Origin: a virus
IMG/VR virus record: IMGVR_UViG_3300030430_004599
Coordinates: 1-33,122 of that record
Direction: 5' to 3' (one strand)
Length of the DNA: 33,122 bases
Below the pieces are notes generated by a model. It had not been told where the DNA came from, did no database searches, and saw only the letters and a list, made by a program, of their open reading frames with translations. A program made the position numbers and the translations under genes. Each line of letters opens with the position of its first letter. The first letter of the stretch is position 1. Shown here piece after piece: positions 1-6,688 of the stretch.

Positions 1-211
1 CCCGCCCCACCTGCCTTACCTTTCCGGGCCTTGCACCGCCCCGCCATACCGTCTGCTGCCAATCCACACCTGCCTCGCCGTGCCCAACAAAACCGTTGCT
101 CACCAAGCCTGGACAATCCCAGCCCTACCTGCCTTACCAGGCCATACCTGCTCGTGCCACAACATGACTTGCCGCAGCCCGCCTCAGCTGCCAAGCCAAA
201 CCTAACCCAAC
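1..211. repeat. Period-5 CC-rich repeat tract (NNNCC; GGNNN on minus strand)
   Basis: This non-coding, C-rich, degenerate repeat runs to the window edge, so its full length is unknown. CC dinucleotides keep a 5-base register in four blocks, each shifted by one base. They begin at 14, 19, 24, 29, 39, 44, 49, 59, 64 and 69; then 73, 78, 83, 93, 103, 108, 118, 123 and 128; then 132, 137, 142, 147, 157, 172 and 182; then 191, 196, 201, 206 and 211. The 11-mer cctgccttacc occurs at both 10-20 and 128-138, and gccatacc at 43-50 and 141-148. A 5-base period is incompatible with coding. The tract starts right at the stop codon of the leftward operon, so it would be transcribed as a GGNNN-repeat 3' tail. 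No hairpin terminator is visible in it. Function unknown. Confidence 0.85.
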
Positions 212-715
212 CTAAGCATCATTCAGATGATCTTTGATCGGGTCGAGCACACCGGCCAGCTCAGACAGCTGGTCGTATTTGTTGACGAACTGTTGCAGCT
301 CGCGCTTGGCAGTCGCCAGGATTTGTGCCCGGTATTCTGGATCCTTCATGGCTTCGACGGTGCTCACATACGATCGCACCGTTTTGCCCGCGTCGTTTTT
401 GTGAGCGACGCTCGTAAAGACCCGCAGTCGTTTGGGTTCGTACTCCTTGGGAACGTCTTGGGTGCAGACATACACAAGCGATCGCTTGATACGCTTCTCG
501 GTTTCAACGCGCTGCTGCGCAGCGGCGACAGAATCGTCCCACTCGAACTCGTTGTGCAACACAGAGTCCGGGCTCCTGGCGTGATCGACCAGTTTGCCGA
601 CCGGCGCCACCCCACCCCACTCTGCATTGAGCGATTCGATTTCCTGGAGAGCAAGGTTGGGGTCTGCCTTGAAGACAGACCCCTTTGCCCACTCAACGAT
701 GGTGCCGCCGCTCAC
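212..715 (-). CDS. Conserved phage protein with 'LHNEFEWDD' motif, unknown function
   Basis: This 167-aa soluble protein starts at GTG (713-715), overlapping the stop of the upstream gene as GTGA, so it is translationally coupled to the RAMP-like protein. Residues about 36-80 hold a motif pattern I recognise from many phage genomes: an Ala-rich 'DHARSPDS' stretch, then LHNEFEWDD, then a helical segment ending in RIKRSLV. Residues 83-115 look like beta strands, and residues 125-165 are a charged, helical tail. No enzymatic residues are recognised. The strict coupling suggests that it works with the upstream product. The gene ends against the period-5 tract. It could instead be a DNA-recombination accessory protein, since relatives often sit in early regions; this is inference. 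Confidence 0.85.
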   Translation of the reverse strand: MSGGTIVEWAKGSVFKADPNLALQEIESLNAEWGGVAPVGKLVDHARSPDSVLHNEFEWDDSVAAAQQRVETEKRIKRSLVYVCTQDVPKEYEPKRLRVFTSVAHKNDAGKTVRSYVSTVEAMKDPEYRAQILATAKRELQQFVNKYDQLSELAGVLDPIKDHLNDA

Positions 716-1323
716 GCGGCTTCTTCGAGAATGGCGAACTCGCGATCGAGTCTGAAGCGACCGAACTCACCACCCTTTTCTGGTCTCCACTCACCGAGTC
801 CGATACCAAAGCCAGCCCGCTCGATCAGATTCAAGATCGCCGATTGAGTCAGTGCCTTGGAGTCATACTCGAACTTGAGCGTCATCGCCCAGTTCGTGAA
901 CATCGGTCGATAGCGTAGATCGGTGGATCCTGATCCGACTCGCACTACGTCCTCCCGCATAACGGGCTCGTCAGTCTCCAATGCCACCAGGTTGTTTTCG
1001 AAGTCGTCGGGTCGAATGAACAGAGACTTCTTGAGGAGGGTCTTTTCCAAGCCGATGTCCTTGTGCGCTGCTCCGGTCAAGCATGCTTTAATTCCACCTG
1101 CCGGGAAGCCATAACGGCCGTCCGCCAATTTATACGATGCGTTACGAAACTCTTGTTCCGGTTCTCGAGCGTCTCGATTTTTGACGCGAATACCAGCGTG
1201 CTTGTCACGCATCATTTGCAACGCCTTTTCATCCCACTTGTGTTGAATGAATGGACTGGTGCCCTCGATTCGCACAGTCATGAGGGTCTTTTCGATCGGT
1301 TCCAAGGTAATGATGTTACCCAT
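712..1323 (-). CDS. Putative RAMP/Cas7-like RNA-binding protein, stand-alone phage form
   Basis: This 203-aa protein is preceded by an AGGAG site (minus strand, 1334-1330) 6 bases before its ATG. Three features recall the RAMP superfamily of ferredoxin-fold RNA-binding proteins (Cas5, Cas6 and Cas7 groups). The N-terminal strand MTVRIEGTSPF runs into a helix at residues 31-43. Residues 73-84, FPAGGIKACLTG, match the pattern of the 'PGSSLKGALR' segment. A C-terminal glycine-rich loop, GFGIGLGEWRP then GGEFGRF, spans residues 171-190 and resembles the RAMP G-loop. A middle motif, DLRYRPMFTNW (135-145), precedes a predicted strand. No cas gene or CRISPR array is present. I recognise the family as a recurrent phage protein without a firm function; the RAMP assignment is inference from motifs. 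Confidence 0.55.
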   Translation of the reverse strand: MGNIITLEPIEKTLMTVRIEGTSPFIQHKWDEKALQMMRDKHAGIRVKNRDAREPEQEFRNASYKLADGRYGFPAGGIKACLTGAAHKDIGLEKTLLKKSLFIRPDDFENNLVALETDEPVMREDVVRVGSGSTDLRYRPMFTNWAMTLKFEYDSKALTQSAILNLIERAGFGIGLGEWRPEKGGEFGRFRLDREFAILEEAA

Positions 1324-1463
1324 TTTTTTCTCCTAGCCCGCAGGCTTTTACTGATAGTTGTTGAGCCCGAGTTATCTCGAGCGACGCGGACTTTTCCAGG
1401 GTTGCGTGTCATTGTCAACACTTTTATACAAAAAAATACAAAAAAATTTATTTGCAAAAATAG

Positions 1464-1492
1464 TTGCACAACGACACGGTGTTGTGCATAAT
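1464..1492 (+). promoter_or_regulatory. Sigma70-type rightward promoter
   Basis: The -35 box TTGCAC (1464-1469) and -10 box CATAAT (1487-1492) are separated by exactly 17 bases. Transcription would begin near 1499, about 35 bases before the first rightward gene. It is the best promoter match seen in the control region and probably drives the two small genes and the recombinase. Confidence 0.6.
1466..1487. promoter_or_regulatory. Inverted-repeat operator candidate inside the promoter
   Basis: The arms GCACAAC (1466-1472) and GTTGTGC (1481-1487) form a perfect 7-bp inverted repeat with an 8-base centre. It fills the space between the -35 and -10 boxes and touches both. The size and placement are typical of a binding site for a dimeric phage repressor, which would block RNA polymerase. 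No repressor gene is recognised here; the small downstream proteins are the only local candidates. Confidence 0.5.
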
Positions 1493-1534
1493 TCCTTCGT
1501 TGGCGCGATTTTGCGTCGTTTTTGAGGAAAAGTG

Positions 1535-1780
1535 ATGAAGACAGCATTGATGTGTGCTTTTGCAAAGAAGTTCAACTTGAGCCCCAAAGAGGCTTTGTTG
1601 TTGCCTGGTCTATTCCAGGTCGCAGCTCAAAAGACTGAGCTGGGTGAGGAGGAGCTGATGAAGAAAGCTGGGTTCAACCAGGAGCTTGGCGAATACATGG
1701 TTCAGATGGTCAAGCAGGTTGCCAAGACTGATGAAGCAGAGGAGGAATACCAAAAGTTTCTCGAGGAGCAAGCAGGGTGA
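1535..1780 (+). CDS. Small acidic helical protein, unknown
   Basis: This is the first gene of the rightward early operon, 81 aa from ATG 1535. A GTG lies directly in front at 1532, but the GAGG site at 1524-1527 is better spaced for the ATG. The sequence is almost wholly predicted helical: an N-terminal segment with FNLSPKEALLLPGLF could form a compact helical unit, followed by acidic helices rich in Glu and Lys. The length and fold would suit a small regulator or an anti-host peptide, but no clear helix-turn-helix signature is seen. Its stop overlaps the GTG of the next gene. Not recognised. Confidence 0.7.
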   Translation: MKTALMCAFAKKFNLSPKEALLLPGLFQVAAQKTELGEEELMKKAGFNQELGEYMVQMVKQVAKTDEAEEEYQKFLEEQAG

Positions 1781-2010
1781 GCGTCGAAGCAAAAAAAGTG
1801 TTCTACAATCGAGTGCGTCGAACCTGCCTGAAGCATGGCATCGACATCGTGTACCATGGGATGCCGAAAGCTGTCATGGCAATCGAGCTGATCAAAGACG
1901 GTGAGGTGGTGTGCTCCGATCGTACGGACAACAACCGGCCGCTGGACATACCCTGGAAAATGTTCCACATGGAACTTTCTGAACTTGGTTACACAGGAGG
2001 CGTGAAATGA
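1777..2010 (+). CDS. Small unknown protein, coupled early gene
   Basis: This 77-aa product starts at GTG 1777, which overlaps the upstream stop (GTGA), so the two genes are co-translated. The sequence shows a basic N-terminal helix (KKVFYNRVRRTCLKHG), then alternating strands (IDIVYHGMPKAVMAIELIKDGEVV), resembling a small alpha-beta domain. It overlaps the ATG of the recombinase gene by 4 bases, which places it in the same transcript. A role as a recombination directionality factor or regulator is possible by position only. No family is recognised. Confidence 0.7.
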   Translation: MSVEAKKVFYNRVRRTCLKHGIDIVYHGMPKAVMAIELIKDGEVVCSDRTDNNRPLDIPWKMFHMELSELGYTGGVK

Positions 2011-2798
2011 GTGGACGACCGCTCAAGCAGATAAACAACATTTACGGCTATGTGCGAGTGTCGACTGACGAACAGGTCAAGTCTGGCATTTCGCTTGAGA
2101 CGCAAACGGAGCAGATCAACCAGTTTGTGCGTGACAAGTATAACCGAGAGGTCACGCAGTTCTTTAGCGACGAGGGCGTTTCTGGCACTCACGCTGTTGT
2201 TGATCGTCCCGCGAGTCGGGAGCTGACAGATGTGATCGACGAGCATGACGTCGTTGTTTGCACTCGATTAGACCGTTTGTCTCGCTCCACTTCTGACCTC
2301 TTGGGGTTGATCCCGGTCTTGCAGGAAATCGGCATCACGCTGTACTTCTGTGAACAATTCGGTGACATGCCGATCGTTTATCCAGGCGCTGGGCAATCGA
2401 AAGGCCTGGAGTCAAAGTTCGATATGAACTCAATGACGAATCAGATCATGATGATGGTCTTGTCGGCTGTAGCCGAGATTGAGCGCGCTACGATCAAGGA
2501 TCGGTTCGCAGCCGGTAAGCTCGACTGGGCTTCTCGCGGGTACGCGATCGGCGGTTCCGCTCCTTATGGCTACAAGCACGTCGAGGTGAAAACAGGCAAC
2601 AAGACGCGACAGTTCCTCGAAGAGGTGCCGGAAGAGCAGGAGATCTTGGAAGCGATCTACAAGCTTCACGATCGCGGACTTGGCCCGCGCAAGATAGCAA
2701 ACGAAATCAACAGTCTTTACGACGTCAAGCCCTTCACACACTCCAAGATTCAGCGCATCTTGGGCCGCAAATTCCAGGGTTTGCGTCAAGCAGCCTGA
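2007..2798 (+). CDS. Serine recombinase (resolvase/invertase family)
   Basis: This 263-aa site-specific DNA recombinase uses a catalytic serine to break and rejoin DNA. The resolvase domain begins at Y13-GYVRVSTDEQ; Ser19 is the nucleophile and Arg17 the conserved partner. The TRLDRLSRS block (86-94) carries the other active-site arginines. The long E helix region is about residues 140-175 (ending in VAEIERATIKDRFAAGK). Residues 180-260, starting at the G-SAPYGYK motif, are the start of a 'recombinase' DNA-binding domain. The protein is longer than Hin/Gin invertases (about 190 aa) and much shorter than large serine integrases (450 aa or more), and it lacks a zinc-ribbon domain. It could be an integrase for a temperate lifestyle, or an invertase acting on the adjacent tail genes. 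Confidence 0.92.
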   Translation: MSGRPLKQINNIYGYVRVSTDEQVKSGISLETQTEQINQFVRDKYNREVTQFFSDEGVSGTHAVVDRPASRELTDVIDEHDVVVCTRLDRLSRSTSDLLGLIPVLQEIGITLYFCEQFGDMPIVYPGAGQSKGLESKFDMNSMTNQIMMMVLSAVAEIERATIKDRFAAGKLDWASRGYAIGGSAPYGYKHVEVKTGNKTRQFLEEVPEEQEILEAIYKLHDRGLGPRKIANEINSLYDVKPFTHSKIQRILGRKFQGLRQAA

Positions 2799-2809
2799 CG
2801 GCTATGATG

Positions 2810-2828
2810 GTGGCCTCCTGGAGGCCAC
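2810..2828. repeat. Near-perfect 19-bp palindrome after recombinase
   Basis: The arms GTGGCCTCC (2810-2818) and GGAGGCCAC (2820-2828) flank a single T. The palindrome lies 12 bases after the recombinase stop and directly before the next start codon; the ggagg also sits 5 bases upstream of ATG 2830 and can serve as its ribosome site. As RNA it would form a 7-bp stem without a U run, so it is not a classic terminator. It could be a crossover or attachment site for the recombinase, or a translation-control hairpin. Confidence 0.55.
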
Positions 2829-2829
2829 T

Positions 2830-2964
2830 ATGACCGACGACGAAAAACTAGCAGAAGCAATTCGGATCCTCGAAGATTCACTTGCAACTGACTTCATGAC
2901 AGATTCGGTTCGGGACATCATGACCCGAGCTGTCGCGCATCTGAAAGATCTCCAAGGCGCCTAG
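2830..2964 (+). CDS. 44-aa small acidic protein
   Basis: This short ORF runs from ATG 2830 to TAG 2962-2964. It is preceded by GGAGG within the palindrome and overlaps the next gene's GTG by one base. The product is acidic and predicted all-helical (starts MTDDEKLAEAIRILED, ends AVAHLKDLQGA), compatible with a coiled coil. The ribosome site plus tight spacing on both sides supports real translation. No function is recognised. Confidence 0.6.
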   Translation: MTDDEKLAEAIRILEDSLATDFMTDSVRDIMTRAVAHLKDLQGA

Positions 2965-3554
2965 TGTCCAGCGAAACTCTCACAGGCTGGGGGCGCGGCA
3001 CCTGGGGCGAAGCTGCCTGGGGCACGCCTCTTCCGGTTGAGCCCGCCGGAGTCCAGGCAGCTGTAAGCGTCGGATCCGTCAGTGTCGTTGCCAAAGCTAA
3101 CGTCGTTCCCACCGGCCAAGCGGCCACCGCCTCACCAGGCTCTATTCAGATCGTCGCAAAAGCGATCACGCAAATCACCACCGGCGTCAGTGGCACGACT
3201 GCCGTGGGATCAGTCACGACCGTGGCAAAAGCAACCGCGTCTCCGACTGGAGTCGGAGCGACATCGGGTATCGGTTCCGTTACGACGATCGGCAACAACA
3301 ATATCGTTGTGGATGGGCAACAAGCGACTGCGAGCGTGGGTAACATTGAGCCTGTGGGCGGAGCGATCGTCCAGGTCACTGGTCTTGGAGCGACTGCTTC
3401 CGTTGGGTTCATCAACGTCTATGGCGAGATAGACACAAACCAGACACCAAACTACACTGTTGTGGATGATAGTCAGACTGCGAGTTATTCCGCAGTCAGT
3501 ACAAATCAGACGCCGAACTACACAGAACTTGATGCAGGGCGCTCAGCAGCATAA
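2964..3554 (+). CDS. Repeat-containing tail structural protein
   Basis: The 196-aa product uses GTG 2964, one base inside the previous stop. The N-terminus has a TGWGRGTWGEAAWG motif (7-20), also found in other tail proteins of this window. Residues 29-159 are six repeats of about 22 residues, each with the pattern G-x-x-A-T-x-x-x-G-S-V, then hydrophobic strand residues, then polar residues and P-T. This is a beta-repeat shaft as in fibrous virion proteins. The C-terminus carries NQTPNYT twice (near 161 and 180). The position before the long fibre gene suggests an adaptor or part of the tail fibre. No enzymatic role is seen. Confidence 0.8.
   Translation: MSSETLTGWGRGTWGEAAWGTPLPVEPAGVQAAVSVGSVSVVAKANVVPTGQAATASPGSIQIVAKAITQITTGVSGTTAVGSVTTVAKATASPTGVGATSGIGSVTTIGNNNIVVDGQQATASVGNIEPVGGAIVQVTGLGATASVGFINVYGEIDTNQTPNYTVVDDSQTASYSAVSTNQTPNYTELDAGRSAA
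3048..3440 (+). repeat. Six about 22-aa tandem repeats inside tail protein
   Basis: The coding repeats begin at residues 29, 51, 74, 96, 118 and 140 of the 2964-3554 product. The consensus is an initial Gly, Ala-Thr at positions 4-5, and Gly-Ser-Val near positions 9-11. The repeat is clear in protein but diverged in DNA, which indicates an old, functionally held expansion rather than a recent slip. Confidence 0.7.
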
Positions 3555-3568
3555 CGCGAGGATAAACG

Positions 3569-5392
3569 ATGGCAGTCTACACCAACGATCTTAGGCTCAC
3601 CGAATTGGCCACGGGAGAGGGGTCGGGCACTTGGGGCACAACTACAAATCAGTCGCTTTCTTTGATAGGTGAGGCGTTTTCGTTTGGCACAGAGGCCATC
3701 ACGACCAATGCCGACACCCACACTACTACTATTGCCGACGGTTCTACTGATCCCGGTCGCTCTCTTTTCTTAAAATATACCGGCACACTAGATTCTGCTT
3801 GCACGATAACCATCGGCCCCAACACCGTTTCGAAGCTCTGGTTCATTGAGAACGCGACCAGTGGGTCTCAAAACATCATCATAAAGCAAGGCTCAGGCGC
3901 TACGGTCACGATTCCAAATGGTCAAACCAAAGCGATCTATTCTGACGGTGCTGGCTCGGGTGGAGCAATGGTTGATGCCTTGCAAGACTTGTCGATCCCA
4001 GACCTTTTCATCGATGACGATCTTACTTTTACCTCTGACAGCGCCGTTGTGAGTTTTGGCGCTGATGCCGACACCACCCTCACGCACACCGATGGGTCTG
4101 GCCTCACGTTGAACTCTACGAACAAGATCATGTTCAATGATGCGAGTCAGTTCATTCAAGGCTCCAGCGCGACGGTGTTGGCTCTGGGTGCCACAGATGA
4201 GATCGATCTGACTGCGACTGCTATTGATGTGAATGGCACGATGGATATAAGTGGTGCATTGACAGGCACCACCGCAACCTTTACAACAGCCGGCAACACA
4301 TCAGGTCTCATCTTGAAGTCAACAGATGATGACGCATCCGTTGGCCCTCGCTTTGATCTTGTGCGAGATAGCGCCAGCCCTGCTGATGATGACATCATTG
4401 GACAAATAAGGTTTCTAGCAGACAACGATGCTGGTGAAGAAACCAACCTCATTTCGTTAAAAACGATTTTGAAAGATGCTTCTGATGGTTCAGAAGAAGG
4501 TTCCTTCGAAATACTTACAAGGGTAGCCGGAACAAACAGAGGCAGAATGTTTCTGAAGCCTGATGAAACGGTCTTCAATGACGATTCTATAGACTTAGAC
4601 TTTCGCGTTGAGTCAAACAACAAACAGGGCATGTTTATCGTTGACGCTGGCGATGACGTTATAAAAGTTGGAGGTATTACCGGCAGCGCGGACGGCACTC
4701 TTAAAGTTAAGTCTAACTCTAACGACTTTGCTATCGCCTTAGAAGAAAATAGCGGTAATGAAGCGTATCAGCTTGGCGTTATATCTGATGGTTCGATGAT
4801 CATCGCTAACTCAGGTAGTACGGTTGCAAAATTTAACGACTCCGGTGCATTTTTAAGTAACGACGCCGCTGTAAAGGTCGCGGGCACTGAAACAATTTAC
4901 GTCCCTGCGGCTGCGATGTACCCAAACACCACAAACGGTTGTGCGGATTTAACGCAGGTAGAACTATCTAATGGCCCAGAACTGAAGTGCTTAGACTTCG
5001 ATGCAAGCTCTGATGAGAACGCGCAGTTCACAGTCTGTTTTCCAAAGAGTTGGAATGAAGGCACGGTGACTTTCCAAGCGTATTTTACAGTGACGGGCAC
5101 CAACACCGGCACTGTAGCTTGGGGGCTATCGGGCGTATGTATTGCAGATGACGCAAGCATCAATACAGCATTCGGGACTAATGTCGTTGCGACAGCTAAA
5201 GCCTTCAGCGGAACCTCCAACGACATGACGGTAACAGCAGTATCTGGTGCGGTAACGATCTCAAACGCTGCTGTAGATACGCAAACTTACTTTCAAGTCA
5301 TGCGTGATGTTTCAGCAGACACGCAAACAGGTGACGCCCGTCTGCTCGGAATCAAACTGTTCTTCACAACCGACGCAGCGAATGACGCATAA
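3569..5392 (+). CDS. Tail fibre protein (607 aa)
   Basis: This is a long, Thr/Ser/Asp/Gly-rich beta-structured protein. Residues 1-35 (MAVYTNDLRLTELATGEGSGTWGTTTNQSL, in part) form the attachment-type N-terminus I know from marine phage fibres. Residues 36-145 resemble a small beta domain, including the YSDGAGSGGAMVDAL segment. The central part carries short repeats of 'DDLTFTSDSA', 'TNKIMFNDAS' and 'SADGTLKVKSNS' type, as in many trimeric fibre shafts. The last 140 residues look like a distal globular domain. It sits directly before an adhesin gene, so a host-recognition role is likely. The C-terminal half uses more TTA leucine codons and looks more AT-rich than the N-terminal part, suggesting exchange of the distal region. 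Confidence 0.85.
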   Translation: MAVYTNDLRLTELATGEGSGTWGTTTNQSLSLIGEAFSFGTEAITTNADTHTTTIADGSTDPGRSLFLKYTGTLDSACTITIGPNTVSKLWFIENATSGSQNIIIKQGSGATVTIPNGQTKAIYSDGAGSGGAMVDALQDLSIPDLFIDDDLTFTSDSAVVSFGADADTTLTHTDGSGLTLNSTNKIMFNDASQFIQGSSATVLALGATDEIDLTATAIDVNGTMDISGALTGTTATFTTAGNTSGLILKSTDDDASVGPRFDLVRDSASPADDDIIGQIRFLADNDAGEETNLISLKTILKDASDGSEEGSFEILTRVAGTNRGRMFLKPDETVFNDDSIDLDFRVESNNKQGMFIVDAGDDVIKVGGITGSADGTLKVKSNSNDFAIALEENSGNEAYQLGVISDGSMIIANSGSTVAKFNDSGAFLSNDAAVKVAGTETIYVPAAAMYPNTTNGCADLTQVELSNGPELKCLDFDASSDENAQFTVCFPKSWNEGTVTFQAYFTVTGTNTGTVAWGLSGVCIADDASINTAFGTNVVATAKAFSGTSNDMTVTAVSGAVTISNAAVDTQTYFQVMRDVSADTQTGDARLLGIKLFFTTDAANDA

Positions 5393-5402
5393 GAGGTAAC
5401 TG

Positions 5403-6323
5403 ATGTCAGGGTTTGGTTACAACGTCAACGGCTTTGGTGCCTTCCCTAACCGCCAAGGCCCTTACGTCTTAAATATTTTCATAATAGCTGGAGGAGCAGC
5501 AGGAAGTGACGGACAGTTTGCCGGGGGCGGCGGTGGCCCCGGCGAATATTTGACTCGTACTCTTACGGAGCCACCTGCGGGATTGTCATACAGTATTACT
5601 ATCGGCGGGGGTGGGGCACAATCAACTAACCAAACCACTGGTAATAAGGGAACAGAGAGTTCTATTTCTGGTGGTTCAGGTTCTCACGCTATCTCGAACG
5701 ATGAGCCTAGAGGCGGCGGTGGTGGCTCAAGCGAAACCGGTCAGGGTACAACAAGCACTATCGCAGGCGGCGGTGGTGGCGGTGGTTTTTCGCCAAATCC
5801 ATATAGCGGAGGCTCTCACGCTAATGGGTTCAGCGGTGGTGATGGCGGAAACGCCGACCCAGCTAATACTCATTACAACGGCGGTGGCGGTGCAGGAACT
5901 GGCGGCAATGGAGCAGATGGTGCTGATAATACAGCTAATGGTGGCGGTGCTGGGGGGATAGGTTACGAATGGCTTGATGGCACTCGCTACGGCGGTGGTG
6001 GTGGAGGGGGCTATACACAAAGATTCGGCAGTACCTCTTTAGGTACAGTAGCGTCTGGAGGGTCTGGCGGCGGTGGCGCTGGAGGTAATTGTAATCAAAG
6101 CACGAAGAACGATGCCGCTAACGGATCAGCAAATACTGGCAGCGGTGGCGGTGGCGGTGGAACTCCAGCTAGTAGCCCCAGAGCACTAGCCGGGAATGGT
6201 GGATCAGGCGTATGTATTATTCGATACGCAGGGTCGCAGAGAGGCACTGGTGGAACTATTACATCGTCTGGGGGTTTTACCTTCCATACGTTTACTTCTA
6301 GTGGCACGTTTACTACCGCTTAG
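5403..6323 (+). CDS. Glycine-rich tail adhesin
   Basis: This 306-aa protein has about one third glycine, arranged as runs such as GGGGGPGEY, GGGGGGF and GGAGTGGNG separated by polar loops. The N-terminal strand VLNIFIIAGGAAG and the terminal 'GFTFHTFTSSGTFTTA' frame match the known glycine-rich domain of phage and bacterial surface proteins. In T-even phages the gp38 adhesin folds such stretches into a polyglycine-II sandwich that displays receptor-binding loops. The placement immediately after the fibre gene, with an AAGAGGT ribosome site, supports a receptor-binding tip. The family assignment is firm; the exact receptor role is inferred. Confidence 0.82.
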   Translation: MSGFGYNVNGFGAFPNRQGPYVLNIFIIAGGAAGSDGQFAGGGGGPGEYLTRTLTEPPAGLSYSITIGGGGAQSTNQTTGNKGTESSISGGSGSHAISNDEPRGGGGGSSETGQGTTSTIAGGGGGGGFSPNPYSGGSHANGFSGGDGGNADPANTHYNGGGGAGTGGNGADGADNTANGGGAGGIGYEWLDGTRYGGGGGGGYTQRFGSTSLGTVASGGSGGGGAGGNCNQSTKNDAANGSANTGSGGGGGGTPASSPRALAGNGGSGVCIIRYAGSQRGTGGTITSSGGFTFHTFTSSGTFTTA

Positions 6324-6331
6324 GAAAAGAT

Positions 6332-6688
6332 ATGGCGCATTTTGCTAAAGTAGTCGATGGAATCGTCGAGAAGGTGCTGGTAGCAGAGCAAGAATTTATC
6401 GACACTCAAGAAGGCACTTGGGTGCAGACATCTTACAACACCCGAGAGGGAGTGCATCTAGGCCAAGATTTACAACCTGATGGCGGAGTGGCTCTGCGGA
6501 AAAACTATGCGGGTATCGGATTCACTTATGACTCAATTAGAGACGCATTCTATGCGCCTAAGCCGTACCCTAGCTGGGTGCTAGACGAGGATACCTGCTG
6601 CTGGAACGCGCCTGTGTCTTACCCAACAGACAATAAATATTACCAGTGGGATGAAGACAGTACGTCTTGGGTTGAAGTAGGAGAATAA
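6332..6688 (+). CDS. Small fibre-associated conserved phage protein
   Basis: This 118-aa protein (starts MAHFAKVVDGIVEKVLVAEQ) belongs to a family I recognise from cyanophage and other marine phage genomes, where it sits next to tail fibre genes. Hallmarks visible here are the N-terminal AHFAKV strand, GTWVQTSYN (28-36), LRKNYAGIGFTYD (55-67), PYPSWVLDEDTCCW (78-91) and the closing YYQWDEDSTSWVEV (103-116). It may be a fibre chaperone or a capping subunit, but no function has been shown to my knowledge. Aromatic-rich short strands suggest a compact beta protein. Confidence 0.75.
   Translation: MAHFAKVVDGIVEKVLVAEQEFIDTQEGTWVQTSYNTREGVHLGQDLQPDGGVALRKNYAGIGFTYDSIRDAFYAPKPYPSWVLDEDTCCWNAPVSYPTDNKYYQWDEDSTSWVEVGE

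Larger units (their letters stand above)
1324..1534. promoter_or_regulatory. Divergent control region between leftward and rightward operons
   Basis: This AT-rich 208-bp gap separates the leftward RAMP-like operon from the rightward early genes. It contains two adjacent copies of atacaaaaaa near 1425-1446, probably bent DNA. A rightward promoter and operator are listed separately. For leftward transcription there is a perfect TTGACA (minus strand, 1418-1413), but the hexamer 17 bases on is only AAAAGT. A TATAAA (minus, 1428-1423) has no good -35, so the leftward promoter stays unresolved. Confidence 0.6.

Noticed and set aside
1-211. CRISPR-like array next to a RAMP-like gene
   Set aside because: There are no equal-length repeats with unique spacers; the unit is 5 bases and degenerate.
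31-237. A 68-aa rightward ORF in the left tract
   Set aside because: It lies in the period-5 repeat, is made of Pro/Leu/Thr from low-complexity DNA, has no ribosome site, and runs into the 3' end of the leftward gene.
227-847. A 206-aa rightward ORF opposite the leftward operon
   Set aside because: It is a shadow of the two leftward genes, which have ribosome sites, coupling and conserved motifs.
1335-1346. Small inverted repeat AGCC-CGCA-GGCT in front of the leftward start
   Set aside because: Only a 4-bp stem beside the ribosome site; too weak to claim as a regulatory hairpin.
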